Assembly: GCF_048128805.1 (NCBI RefSeq)
Contig: NC_135997.1
Span: 6,140,116-6,204,115 of the forward strand
Direction of reading: 5' to 3'
Origin: Centroberyx gerrardi
Lineage: Eukaryota > Chordata > Actinopteri > Beryciformes > Berycidae
DNA: 64,000 bases
The position numbers were made by a program, and so were the translations under genes. How positions within the stretch are numbered: position 1 is the stretch's first letter; each line of letters opens with the position of its first letter. Below, one piece after another: positions 13,801-24,750 of this stretch. The notes under the pieces were generated by a model. The model had not been told where the DNA came from. It was given only the letters and a program-made list of their open reading frames with translations, and ran no database searches.

Positions 13801-16215
13801 TATTATTTTTTTTATCCCCTCAGTCTCACCCAGCTAAAAGCAGTGTGATGAGAGAGGGATCAACGCGGAGTGTGTTTATCTTCCTGTGCCTTCCTTAAGC
13901 CTCAAACATGAAGGTCTGACAAGGTGTCGAAGAGAACTGCACACTGTGGATGTTTGAAAATACAAATTTGACTCGAAGTGCATATCGCAGGACAAATTAC
14001 CTTACACTTTCTGCCGTCCACCGTCTCCTCATTAAACTCCTCGCCAACGAGGAAGTTGATCTCAGTGGTGCGGATGGTGGTGGAAGTCTTGATGTAGAAA
14101 TGCTCGCCGTTCTGCCTGATCTCCACATGGGGTTTGGACGCCGCCGCCACTGCTACCTTCCTCAGCATGGCGTTCACACCTGAGGACACATACAGGACCT
14201 AACCTAACTGTAAGCCTTTACATATCAAGCAGGGTTGCGGCCATTCATGAATTCAATTTAGAATGCATGGGAAATTCCAATTCAGATCCTGGAGTTGGAA
14301 TTGGAATTGGAATGTCACCCAGCTCCAATGAAACAGAATTGGAACTGGATCGGAATGAGAGGAAACAGAATTGAATTCCATGAAATTCCACTTCTAAGAG
14401 TTTGTCTTGACTTGCCATACATTATAAATCAAACATTATGAATCAAATAAAAGACAGTTAGATAAAACAAATGCATTCAATCATAATGTATGTTTTACGA
14501 TTACATGTTATGTATCAAATACCACCTGAAAGGATCCTTTATCATTTTATGATATTCAGTATTGATTATGTATAACACTGTGTAATCTCAGATATGTGGT
14601 GAGAAAAAAAGCAAAAAAACATGGAATTTCACAGAATTTCATTGAATTCAATTGATTCAATTCCAATTCAATTCCAATTCTTTTTCCTGTAGGTTTTTTC
14701 AAATTCCAATTCCTCAGTTGAACTGGAATTGATGAGTTCATTCATGAATTGACCTCAACCTTGATATCAATTAGGATAACTGGTGGGTTCTCGAAACTAG
14801 TGAAAGGCTATGATAACTCACTATGATCTGAATTACAAAGCAACTGACCCCTGAATTTTTTTTTTGTTTCCCACCCCATCCCAGTTCATAAAGACTACTT
14901 TCTCCACATTTTATCATCTGACAATGAGTTCTGTCACCTCACATTTTTGTTCACATGTTTGCCTCTGGCGCCAAAATGGTGGTAAAAAAAAAAAATCTGA
15001 ATTCCTGTTTGGGAGGTGAAATTGTGCTTATTTACCAGAGGAATGCATAGAGACAGAGGTATCAGTCTCAGGCATGAGTCATGCAACCTCTCCATATCAC
15101 TTTTTAGGAGTCTGGGGAAAATATTACAGTATCACCCTGTCATTTTTTTCATATAAAAGGATCCCCCAGCAGCCGCAGTTGAGATGGTTATCAGCAGATG
15201 TTGCAAATATGGGGGATGCAATGACAAGGTGATGAGAGGGAGGAATGCTGGCGCCATTTGCTTTGTTTAGCTCTCCTGTACACCATGATAGATTCTGTCC
15301 TGCAAATGACTGGAAAAGCTATTAACCCTCTCTGTCACACAGTTACAGTGCAAACAATTAGACGAGAGAACACTTAAGTCTGTTCCCATCCGCGCTCCGT
15401 ACGCTCCATCATTCAAATACAGCATCACTGCACGTACAGTATGATGAGTTTTTGTTCTCCTTCTGCAATTAAAATGAGTTGTATAGTTCACTTTCCCACG
15501 AGAGACCGTTTCAGTCTTCAGTCTGTCTCTTGCAGCTATGTTTCCATGTGAAAAATTAACTCCTGCAGCAAAAAGCCAAGTTGCTGTGGGGCCAATTTGT
15601 ACACATTGGATTCAGAGGAATGTTGGGATATTTAAGACAAAAGATAGTCATATGTATCACACCTTCAACACCAGCTGGTTCAGCAGATTTAATCCCATGC
15701 TAGTCTGCTGCTACTGTTAAGCTCCTTACAGTCTGTACAGTTTGTAATTTGTACCTCAAGACTGATGTATTTAATGTACAACTTTAGCCCTTTTGTATTT
15801 TTTTGCAATTTGCAATTTTCGAAAACCATTTAAAACCATACAAAAACTCAACCGCAGTCTACTAAAGCATGCAATTAATAATAAACAGTGATTACAGTCT
15901 AATACCTGCATTCCAGGCATTTATAGTGCAGAAAATAGACTTCCAATAGGCATATTCATTTCATCTTAAATCACTGGATAATTTGAGAAATTCATGCTCC
16001 AAGCACATTCAAACATTCAGAGGTAATAAAACTTCTCCCTGATTCATACTTCTTCCTGATACGGAAGGAAAGAGAAATGCATGAAACCCCCTTTAACCTC
16101 TCGAAGGGTTTTAAAAATCAAAGGACAAAAAGTGAATTTTCTCACCCAGGGCTTTCAGCAACTCGTCAAAATTCTCGCTGCTTGTCATTCTCCAATTTCC
16201 TGCAAAATTGGGCAT
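9290..16215 (-). CDS. crabp1: Cellular retinoic acid-binding protein 1
   Basis: This is a cytosolic carrier of all-trans retinoic acid in the intracellular lipid-binding (beta-clam) family. Four coding exons on the minus strand are 16215-16146 (70 bp), 14179-14001 (179 bp), 13768-13655 (114 bp) and 9340-9290 (51 bp), all with GT-AG borders. They total 414 bp, or 137 aa, the length of human CRABP1, and the four-exon layout is typical of the family. The protein begins [20 protein letters not shown]. The retinoate-binding residues are present: Arg112 in WSREL, and Arg132 and Tyr134 in CTRIYVRG. Lys21, Arg30 and Lys31 of the helix-loop-helix portal are also kept. The last residue is Gly where human has Glu. 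Teleosts have crabp1a and crabp1b; the copy is not resolved. Intron 3 is 4.3 kb and carries a foldback element and a GC-rich block. Confidence 0.96.
9652..10303. mobile_element. Foldback (MITE-like) element with long inverted arms and TTAA ends
   Basis: Two arms of about 220 bp, roughly 9656-9874 and 10088-10299, are inverted copies of one another with few differences, separated by a loop of about 210 bp. Both ends abut TTAA (9652-9655 and 10300-10303), and the outermost inverted bases read AGCGATATTCCACTTAG and AGCAATATTCCACTTAG. TTAA target duplication is typical of piggyBac-type transposition, but the terminal bases are not the usual piggyBac CCC, so the superfamily is unassigned. It lies in crabp1 intron 3 and has no transposase reading frame. 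Confidence 0.75.
10510..10855. promoter_or_regulatory. Candidate conserved noncoding block in crabp1 intron 3
   Basis: This stretch is GC-richer than the surrounding intron, is not repetitive and has no splice-bounded reading frame. It contains homeobox-like CATTAAAG cores and a GATAAAAAATGG stretch, and ends just before a CA microsatellite. Its texture resembles conserved developmental enhancers, but conservation cannot be seen from one genome. Confidence 0.3.
10857..10894. repeat. (CA)n microsatellite
   Basis: A CA dinucleotide tract with one T interruption, in crabp1 intron 3. Confidence 0.95.
10895..13654. other. Remainder of crabp1 intron 3, no gene seen
   Basis: Apart from the features above, this part of intron 3 shows no exon-like reading frame. 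Short frames such as the one at 11592-11777 lack splice context and any recognisable family. The sequence is unremarkable intronic DNA with short A and T runs. Confidence 0.6.
14230..14763. mobile_element. hAT-type MITE rich in GGAATT words
   Basis: The ends are imperfect inverted repeats: the left begins CAGGGTTGCGGCCATTCATG and the right ends GAATTGACCTCAACCTTG. The flanks are ATATCAAG (14222-14229) and ATATCAAT (14764-14771), an 8-bp duplication with one mismatch, as expected for hAT elements. The interior is largely iterated GGAATT/AATTCC words and has no coding potential. It lies in crabp1 intron 1, just beyond exon 2. Confidence 0.7.
15512..15707. repeat. Noncoding module B', copy inside crabp1 intron 1
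   Basis: About 195 bp closely matching 16872-17072 in the same orientation. Shared words include TCTTGCAGCTA, GACAAAAGATAGT, ATGTATCACACCTTCA and AGATTTAATCCCATGCTA. The two copies sit on either side of crabp1 exon 1. It could be a duplicated regulatory element or two members of a dispersed repeat family. Confidence 0.75.
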
Positions 16216-16265
16216 TTTCCTGTGAGGTGTTGATTGTGTATCAGCCTTTGCAGCCTCTTGTAGTC

Positions 16266-16273
16266 TGTCTCTC

Positions 16274-16320
<47 letters not shown>

Positions 16321-16362
16321 CTCCGCTCCCTTTCAAGCTTTTTCCCTCCCTCCCTCCCTCCT
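16266..16362. repeat. (TC)n and (CCCT)n polypyrimidine tract
   Basis: A nearly pure pyrimidine run on the plus strand (purine on the crabp1 sense strand), made of TC dinucleotides followed by CTCC/CCCT units. It begins about 50 bp upstream of the crabp1 start codon. Confidence 0.9.
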
Positions 16363-16464
16363 TCTCTCCTCCCTCTCTCCCTGTGTAATGATCCCATACA
16401 GCAGACCAAACCCCCTCTTCCACTTTCTCCTCTCTCCCACAAACACAAACTCACAGACGTCCGC

Positions 16465-16467
<3 letters not shown>

Positions 16468-16544
<77 letters not shown>
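16468..16544. repeat. (CA)n microsatellite
   Basis: About 38 uninterrupted CA units, the longest on this strand in the window, roughly 250 bp upstream of the crabp1 start codon. Confidence 0.97.
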
Positions 16545-16546
<2 letters not shown>

Positions 16547-16779
16547 TCTTAATGGTTTGCTCTCATCAGAGAATTAAACGTCTTTCTTTAAATGGCCGTC
16601 CTAAATGAAATGAAGGTTCAGCTGGAATGTCAATGTCTCATCTGCAATATCAATGAACTGCATTGCCTAGGCTTTAATGGAAATGCATCTATATAAGTAT
16701 TTAAGGCATTTAAGAGCCTTTTAGAGGCTGCTTTAGTTGTGGGATAAATAAGCAACCGCCATCTCAATTAATTAGATAG

Positions 16780-17168
16780 GATTTTTATACATATTTGCCC
16801 CCGCACCAGTGTTTTTCCTCTAAATTGCTCAGTGTAAACTACAGTTTACTGGAGGATTTTTCAGGATTTCAAACCTCAATCTGTGTCTTGCAGCTACTGT
16901 ATGTTTCTATGTGAACTAATTAACTGCTGCAACACAAACCTAAGTTGTTGTCGGGCCAATTATGTCGACATTGGCTTCAGTGGAAGATTGGGATAATTAC
17001 GACAAAAGATAGTTTCATGTATCACACCTTCAGCAGCAGCTGGTTGAACAGATTTAATCCCATGCTAATCTGAAAATAAAGCAAAACTGCTTTTTTTATA
17101 CTTATTTGCCCCTCGCTGCTCTTTTTCTCTAAATCGCTCGGTGTTAGGTACAGCTGACTGGAGGATTA
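16780..17168. repeat. Noncoding modules A (16780-16863), B (16872-17072) and A' (17092-17168)
   Basis: Modules A and A' are diverged direct copies, sharing words such as TATTTGCCCC, CTCTAAAT and ACTGGAGGATT. Module B lies between them and has a second copy, B', in crabp1 intron 1. The cluster starts about 570 bp upstream of the crabp1 start codon. No reading frame explains the conservation between copies. Confidence 0.7.
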
Positions 17169-17839
17169 CACTGCACAGTTATACTATACAGTTCCCCCTG
17201 ACGATCCCCTTCTCTCCTGCCCCCGCACGCACACACACACACACACACACTACCATCACATCCCATGAGAATGAGAGGCCCTACCCTTAACCCCAGCCAA
17301 GTCAGATTTGTTCCCTCTCTGACGGCTCCCCATCAATCTTTTTGACAAAGTGCCTTCCGGACAGTGCTTGATAATTAATGTATAGAGCAGAGCAGGGAGC
17401 ACTCCGTCTTCCCACCAGGATGTGTCAGCGTAGAAAAGCCCTCCGCCTGCTTCACTAGGCCTCCTCGTTTTGTTTCATTCATCAGTAGGTCTGTCTGTTG
17501 GTCTTTGGGTGGGTTTACTTCCAGGAGGGAAAGGGAGTGTTTGTGGCCCGAAGGGGGGAAAAGTTTCAGAGATTGTGTCATGGCATGGAGGGAAAAATGT
17601 GAGATGTGCAGCGGATGTGAGTTTCACCTACAAGTTAATGACAGACTGCATCGTCTGCTGCCATCTATTGCCCTGGTTATGAAAAATATGACTTTTCATA
17701 TTTGTCTTAGTTGTAGGCACAGAGTGGGATTTTTTTTTGTAGTGTAAACAGGCTTCGAATCCAATTTTACTGTGTTCCCTCTCTTCTAAACCAGATTTAA
17801 CACAAGATTTTTCACTCTTACACACAGTAATGTCTCTAG

Positions 17840-18149
17840 TGAAGCTGGGCGATAATTCAGTATTATCGTTTATCGTCTTTCAGTGGAATCATATTGTGAT
17901 GATTTGGTGATTTTGGGATATCATGGCACACAATTCTGCTGACTAAATTGATGATAACAAGCAAATTTTATTTAAAAACTGACAAAATGAGGTATGGTAG
18001 GAATATTATTTGAAAGTTTCAGTTTTGTTTGACATCACACATAACATTAATTTGATTATTTAACATGTGATTTTGCATACGTACATATATTGATATAAAA
18101 AAAATCCTTATGATTATCATGATATTGATTTCAACCAGCCTCAGCCCTA
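17840..18149. mobile_element. hAT-type MITE
   Basis: The left end reads TGAAGCTGGGCGATAATTC and the right end CAACCAGCCTCAGCCCTA. Together they resemble the widespread teleost end sequence TAGGGCTGGGCGATA. A perfect 8-bp duplication, GTCTCTAG, flanks it at 17832-17839 and 18150-18157. There is no transposase frame. Confidence 0.78.
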
Positions 18150-19645
18150 GTCTCTAGTACAGGAAATGTTTAGTATTTGTTCACTACCACATATAAGAAA
18201 TTGGTACAAGTGTTCCATGCAGCACATGAAATAGAGACTAACAAGTAGCTTTTCTGTTGCACTATGGATTTTGACCTAAAGCCGATTTCATCACAGAACA
18301 TTGGATAAGTGTCCTGTACTTAATTAAATAAATTAAATATTTCTTCAAAGTGTCATTTAAAAACCTTTCATTTTTCCTGAATCTGCCTGAATCAAGTTAA
18401 ATGTTGCAGGACTGTCTTTGTCAGTCAAATCAGACAAAACAACGAGGAAAAACACTGGATTTTAACCAAATTGACTTCTCCTCAGTAGATCCCTTCATCT
18501 CATTACCTAACTAGCATAATGAGATGTGACCTCAGGTGTCAGAGTGTCACCTTGGATAAGATGTATGGACGCCCCATGGTTATAAGAACATCGAGGAAAC
18601 ACATTAGCTTGTGAGACCTCTGAACTGCGTTTCCCCTTCCAAACCTTCTGCTTTGCCTCTTCTCCCAGAGGAGTAGCACAGCACAATATTGACTTTCCTG
18701 CTCCCTAAATGTTGCAGTTCATGTAGGAGTTGCAGTTCACATGTACGCAGCTTTTCCTATGTCAGTTTTTAAGTAAATAATAATGAATGGGAGGTGGAGA
18801 TCGGGTGTTTGGGATCTGTTCATTTTTAATATAATGAAGGATTTTATCTATTATTCGTAGGTCAGGGATTCTGCACAACACCAGTTAGGAAGGTTAAACA
18901 CCTTTCCCTTTGATCATTTTTAAATTGTGTAAAAAGATTCCATAAAACACAAAATTAAATGAATAGTTAAAGTTTTTAAGAGGTCTGTCTAATTCGTCCC
19001 AACCTGGGAATCATGTTATTCACATAAACATGCGTTTTAGTTATGTGAGAAAGAAATTGAAAGACTGAAAAAAAAAAAGGAAAAAATGTAGCACCCTCCA
19101 AACACCTTCTGCATTAACATACTTAATGATATATAGGACTTAAATATGAATTTTCAGAAACATGAATTTTAGCCATATTGACTAGCATAGCTAACAATTT
19201 CTGCGTTCAATTTCTCAAGAACACAAACACTAGTTTAAGTGATTCTGGATTCACTGAAATGACTCCCAGTTTGCTTCTTAAGACCTGAACTATCTCTTTA
19301 AATACCCATTCATCATATTCTCTCTCATGAGTCATTTTTTGAGTCATTGTTAGTCATGAAGATGGTGGTCCGCTCTGGGCCACATGGAAAAAATCTGCAG
19401 ATATTTGACACTTTTACTGTTTGAATTACTACATTAAAATGAAGCTGCATTGCTCAATCTGCTTGCACCACCAGTCAGAACACACAAATTGAGTTTGTTG
19501 TTTTATTGATGATGTAGTTGAACCAAGACACAGCGAGACAACACATGAATGAAACCACATGTATTCTGTACAACGACACAGAGGGTTGTGAGTTCTGATT
19601 TACATTAGATTCTCCAAACACACCTGTGTCACTCGCTGTCTAGAC

Positions 19646-19955
19646 CAGCGCTTCTCAAACTGTTCGGTTTAGGACCCGTTAAAACGAAGAGATGCCTGCT
19701 CACAACCCCCATCACAGGCGGTGATGAACGAGTGGTGAACAGTTCAACCAAAAAAAATATTTTCCCTTTTCAGGTTGTTTCATTTGATTATCAGAAGAGG
19801 CCTAGAGGCTGAAAACTACTCAGTATTTCAGAAGAAAAAAGCAAAAATTTGAGAAAAATCTGAAAAAATGACACAATAATGAATTTGTATAATAGAAATG
19901 TTTTTTTTTCCTATCCCATAAATCATCTCTGGACCCCCCAGTTTGAGAACCGCTG
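19646..19955. mobile_element. hAT-type MITE with CAGCG termini
   Basis: The left end is CAGCGCTTCTCAAACTG; the right end, reverse-complemented, is CAGCGGTTCTCAAACTG. A perfect 8-bp duplication, GTCTAGAC, lies at 19638-19645 and 19956-19963. At 310 bp and with no reading frame it is non-autonomous. Confidence 0.85.
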
Positions 19956-21725
19956 GTCTAGACAACATAATCACACTTTAGGAGTTATCGGAAGCTGCGG
20001 AAAGAGGAATTCTTGGGTTCAACATTAAAATTAAAAGACAGCCGCCGACATAATTTGTGATTTTTGCATTGGTTTCTTTCAAGTCAATTACCTGCTTTCC
20101 CCCAGGCTTCAAGGGTTTGCAAAACATGGCTTCAAAGAGAAGATAATTGCCCATAAATTCATGTGTTTTGGTGCTTGAGTGAATCTACAAGGTATTCAAG
20201 GTTGTTATCAGGAATCTCTCATGATTTATATGATTACTTATATATTGCCTTGGCCTGAGGAAATTTAAATATGTCAAGTCATGAGGTATGATCGTGGCTT
20301 TAGAGGTCCAACAGCATCAGACAAAGTTTGATTTTGGGTGCAAGGTCCCTTTAAAGTGACTGTCCGGCTGCTAAACTCAAAATTATAAATCTTAAAAATA
20401 TTAGAAACACAAACATGTCATGATGGTGTGAAATTTTGTAGTTTGGCCACTTTGGTGGTCATAAACCCATAAACTTGGATTAGAAACACCAGAAACAAAA
20501 AATAAATATTAGGTGAAAAGTTAATCCTTTCTTTTAAGACAAGTTATCTACACATAAATTACAAGAAATATACAACCACATTTTGTGCTGAAAAAGGATA
20601 AAACATTTACATTGATTGCACTCAAACATTTACTGTCACAGTAGGGGAACAGTTGTTGTTTCTGCCTGCTGCCCTTCGATCTCCCACGGCTTCCCTCAGA
20701 GTTTTAACATGAAATGGAAATACTCCAAAAGTCTGGTCAGCTTCCTGGCAGTCGCCTATTGAACACTTTAATACACCAAATTAGCAATTTACTAACAAGC
20801 TTATTCAGTGCAATATTTTTACAATGTCAGTAAGCTAGCAGAGTAGTAAGCTACAAGCATCCTGATAAAATGTCAACATCTCTGCACTTTCAAAGTGTAT
20901 ACTGCTTTGCCAGCAACTTGTCTAGGTGTGTACGTTGGCTGCATTTCTGGTACTAGTGTTTCATTTATATTCAAATGAATGCAAAAATCATATACTTCTT
21001 GTGTGGATGCCAATTTTGTGCCAATTTTTTAGTATAATACATCATGGATAGATCTTACAAACAATGAGCTTCACCAGGAATTGATATTTGATATTATATC
21101 TTGATATTTAGATTCACAAATGGGAGGATCTGTACCTTACACACCCAAACCCCTTTCATAATAATATAATCTCCATTTAAATATATTTGAACTTTCCAAC
21201 TTACGGGATGCAAAGCACGCCAGTCAGTGTACAGCAAGATAATGTTTTTGTGTTAGTCTCATCAGCCAGGGGTTAATTGTACCAACATGAACAACAAAAT
21301 GTTAGCAAAGACATCTGTACTTTGAATTTGCTATCCTATCACAAATAAAATGCAGATGGGTGATTGGTTCCGGTTGGTGCAGTGTACGGGACAGTTGTTA
21401 AGTCAAATACCCCTACATAAACAAACACAGAGGTTGTACGTTACACAGCTTCTAATATGACCCACTGTTAAAAAATGATTGCTCATCTTAATTTCACACT
21501 AAGAAGGCAGCAATTTAAAAAAGGCCAAGAAAAGGGAATTACAGAAGATGGAGACATGGAAGCCAGTTTGGAGAGGGAGAAGAGACAAAGTGTCCTGGTT
21601 CCATTTTGCTCCCCAAGCTGCTTTTCCACCACAAAACTTTCTTCCATCCTGCCTGTTTCAGAGCTTCTCAGACTGAGGACTGAAACAGCACATGGTCCAT
21701 CAGGTAAACTCTGTCCAGGTGTCTT

Positions 21726-23612
21726 CTACCAGTGCCTCGAATCCACCAGCTCAGGCCGCAGACTCAGTTTCTTTAGCGTCTCATAGCCGACCACCATGAC
21801 GATGGCGGTGGGAGTGGAGGAAATGATGCGTGCCGACAGTCCTTTGGTCATTCCCCAGAAGCCCTCTTCTACGATCAGCTGCCTGAAGGTCTGGATGACT
21901 GAAGTCCTGCCTTCAACCTAGACAAAACAGACAAACACACACATATATGCTGTAATTATGTGTAACCACACATTGGTATAATAACTTAAGCAAATACTGG
22001 GCTGAATAGGCAAAAAAGTAAAAGGATTTTCTTCAGTTAGGCCTACAGCTCAACTTAGTAGACTTCAATCCAAAGATATTTCAGATTCATAAGGCTAACA
22101 AGCACACAAAAGCAGCATGAGCAGCATAAGAGACAATTACCCATATTTTTCTATACATCGCTTTCCTTACATCTTCCTCATAAATTAAAGTATTTATAGA
22201 CATTTGCATGCCTGTTATCCTCATGAGTGCAAAAACCCCTTAGTTCAATCTGGAGTTTAACACAGCATCCAGCATTGACCTCACACAATCTAGTGCTGAA
22301 ACGATTAGTCAATTAATCGATTAGTCGACTAACAGAAAATTAACTGATTATAATTTTACTTTTTAGTCATTTATCAAGTAAAAATACCAAACATTTGCTG
22401 GTTACGGCTTCACAAATGCTAAGATTTGCTGCTTTTCTCGGTTTCATATCATTATAAAATTAATACTTTAGTTTTTTTTTGGCTGCTGGTCAGACCAAGT
22501 AAACAATTTTAAGAATCACTTTGGGCTCTGGTAACTTGTGATGGTTGTCATTATTTTTGACATTTTATAAACTAAATGATTAATTGAAAAAATAATCGAC
22601 AGATTAATCCCTAATGAAAATAATCGTTAGCTGCAGCCCTAACACAATCCCGAGCGTATTTTACTCAAGAGAGATGTGAATGATTGTCACCTGCACTCTC
22701 GCTCTGACCACATCCATCGGGTTGGTAACAGTCGAGGCAGTAGCAGCAGCTAGTGGCCCGGCCATGGCTTGAAGAATCAGGTGAGGGCAGTCACTGGGAG
22801 CCAGTTTGGAGAGTTGTTCTGTTGAACATTAGAAACATTTACAGTTATGTTTAAGGTCTTCAGACAAAGATCAGAGCTATGTGCATTGTCTGGATTAAGT
22901 GGATAATTCAACAAAGGCTAGAAAACAAATCAGCTCCATCTTACCAGCATAAAAGTGATAAAAAGGCCACCAGACTGCGCTGTTTGGGATGTAGGTGAGT
23001 AAAGAAGCCACATATCCCCTGTAGAAGCCACGGAAACCATCAGCGGCAAAAATCTGCGCAATAATGTCCCTGGTTTGGCCAAACATCCTTTTGGTCTTTC
23101 CCATCTCCGCTTTGGACTTTAGCCGGAAGCGGGTGAGGTGCTCGCCTTGGCCCTGCATCATCAGCTGCTGAGAGATCACATCGATGGGGACGGTGATGCT
23201 CTGAGCCACCAGCGAGGCCGAGCCGCCCGCCACCAGCGACTTCACCGTGTTGTCACTGGAGTATTGGGAGACGTACTTCCTCACTAGCTCGTAGGTGGTG
23301 ATGTAGGCCTGGCCTGAGATCAGCGTGAAGGTGTTGACCATGAAGCCGCGGTACAGGCCTCGAACGCCCTCGGCCCGCAGGATCTTGAAGAAGGCGTCAA
23401 AGGTGCCGCTGTAGAGCGATTTGCCCCTCTGCACCTGCAGCCGGGTGCGGATGAGCGTGGCCGGGTAGACGGTGGCCCGGATGGTCATAGTCATGAACAC
23501 CCCGAAGGAGTAGAACTTCCTTTTGTCCAGGTCCTCCCATTCTATGATCTGGATGTTCTTCTTCTGCTGCATCCTGCCGGCTCCAGAGCCCCCTCATCAG
23601 ACTGATCACCAC
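21726..23612 (-). CDS. slc25a44: Mitochondrial carrier SLC25A44
   Basis: This is a six-transmembrane carrier of the mitochondrial inner membrane; the family member SLC25A44 is known as a branched-chain amino-acid transporter. The coding sequence starts at 23572 within exon 23612-22945 and continues in exons 22818-22691 and 21917-21726, ending in TAG at 21728-21726. It totals 315 aa, against 314 in human as recalled. It begins MQQKKNIQIIEWEDLDKRKF. Carrier signatures appear in all three repeats: a degenerate first one (YPATLIRTRLQVQ), then VPIDVISQQLMMQ and NPMDVVRARVQVEG. The end, LRPELVDSRHW, is a family hallmark. The acceptor at 23613 leaves a short 5' UTR ahead of the start, so a separate noncoding first exon is needed. 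The teleost a or b copy is not resolved. Confidence 0.95.
22291..22641. mobile_element. hAT-type MITE in slc25a44 intron
   Basis: The left end is TAGTGCTGAAACGATTAGTC; the right end, reverse-complemented, is TAGGGCTGCAGCTAACGATT. A perfect 8-bp duplication, ACACAATC, lies at 22283-22290 and 22642-22649. This family with AATCGATTAGTCGA words is common in teleost introns. It sits between the last two coding exons of slc25a44. Confidence 0.88.
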
Positions 23613-23850
23613 CTGACAAGGAAAACAACAGCAACAATGTATCAGACAGAAGGAAGGAACACTTGGTGATCTTGTGGATTAAGAACAAGTCCTTAGGTTT
23701 TATAGGTGCTCACTGGGAACAGGAATCAAATCTATAGAAAACTGAGACATTAGCTCTAAGATTGAAAACCTCCAGTGAGGAATAAGTAAAGTCTTGAGCT
23801 GTATGCAGTCCAAGGGAAGAGACTAAAAGCTTGAAATTTACAGGCAATCG

Positions 23851-23888
23851 ACCATAAGGTCTTCATGCGCTGATGAAGACCTTATGGT
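23851..23888. repeat. Perfect 16-bp inverted repeat (hairpin)
   Basis: The arms ACCATAAGGTCTTCAT (23851-23866) and its exact complement (23873-23888) flank a 6-base loop. A related word, GACGAAGACCTTAGGGTTG, occurs near 61077, so this may be part of a dispersed repeat. It lies in the first intron of slc25a44. Confidence 0.85.
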
Positions 23889-24750
23889 TGTAACACGTTG
23901 AGTTTAAGCCATGATAATAAAGGCTTTTTAAATTGTATTATACTGTATATTCATATATAAAAATAATGAGTACATTTAGGTAGGAATTTAGGTAGGCATA
24001 GCTTAGGTATTGAGGGGGCTACAGTTTACCCCTTCTTATATGACAGATGTGTGGATTAAATATGAGTTCAACTAATATATATGAGTGCTGACCTCATATG
24101 AAAACAACAACAACATCACTGCTGTCAGTAAACAACTTTTTGCTCAACAGGAATTTAACACACCCGGTCACAGAGTGTTGTACATCCCTTGGCATAACAT
24201 TACATCAGGAAAAACAAGACTGGTGTGTTTTCTGTGCGGTGCTAGCTTATCCATTATGTCCCATTTCTCCTTGAGAAATGAGCAATGTCTAACCTCAGCA
24301 GCTGTGTTAGAAGGTTTAAAGGTCATTCAAGACAGCTTGGCAAGCTAAGCTAACTCATTGGCATCAGATACAAGCTGTTTTGGCAAAACAGTGAAGCATG
24401 TCAGTCTGTCCTGACCAAGCTCTTGAAAAGGTTTTCTGGTTATCTAGCGAATGCCATTACACACGTTTGCACGTAACCCAGTAGTAGCAAATTACAATAC
24501 AAGTTATAGGACACGGTGTTCCCGACCTGTGTAAAGCTAGTAGAGAGCAGAACAAGGGTCAATGTGTATTCGTGTGTTAATAATACCTAACGTAATGTCA
24601 AACAAGTCAAACACCGGGTATTTCAATAAAGTGTTTCAATGTAGCTATCGTTGTCTTAGCTATTTCAGTCTACGTTAGCTAACGTTAGGCCAGCTAACGT
24701 TATATGGCGTTAGCATTAGTATAAACTAGTTAGCATTAGCAAGCCCTTAC

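Larger units (their letters stand above)
16216..16560 (-). promoter_or_regulatory. crabp1 5' leader/promoter region with homopurine and GT tracts
   Basis: This is the sequence immediately upstream of the crabp1 start codon, read on the minus strand. It contains a GA-rich tract (16261-16322 as TC on the plus strand), a GGGA-type tract (about 16343-16362) and a long GT/CA tract (16468-16544). The transcription start cannot be placed from sequence alone, and no convincing TATA box was found close by. Confidence 0.45.
16560..21725. other. Intergenic region between crabp1 and slc25a44
   Basis: No gene was recognised here. It holds noncoding modules A, B and A' near 16.8-17.2 kb, a CA tract near 17226-17250, two hAT-type MITEs, and AT-rich sequence. 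A minus-strand AATAAA at 19507-19502 might end a long slc25a44 3' UTR, but nearer signals cannot be excluded. Confidence 0.55.

Noticed and set aside
16185-16544. 119-residue minus-strand frame of Val/Cys and Arg/Glu/Gly repeats
   Set aside because: It is a translation of the GT, GA and GGGA microsatellites upstream of crabp1, not a protein.
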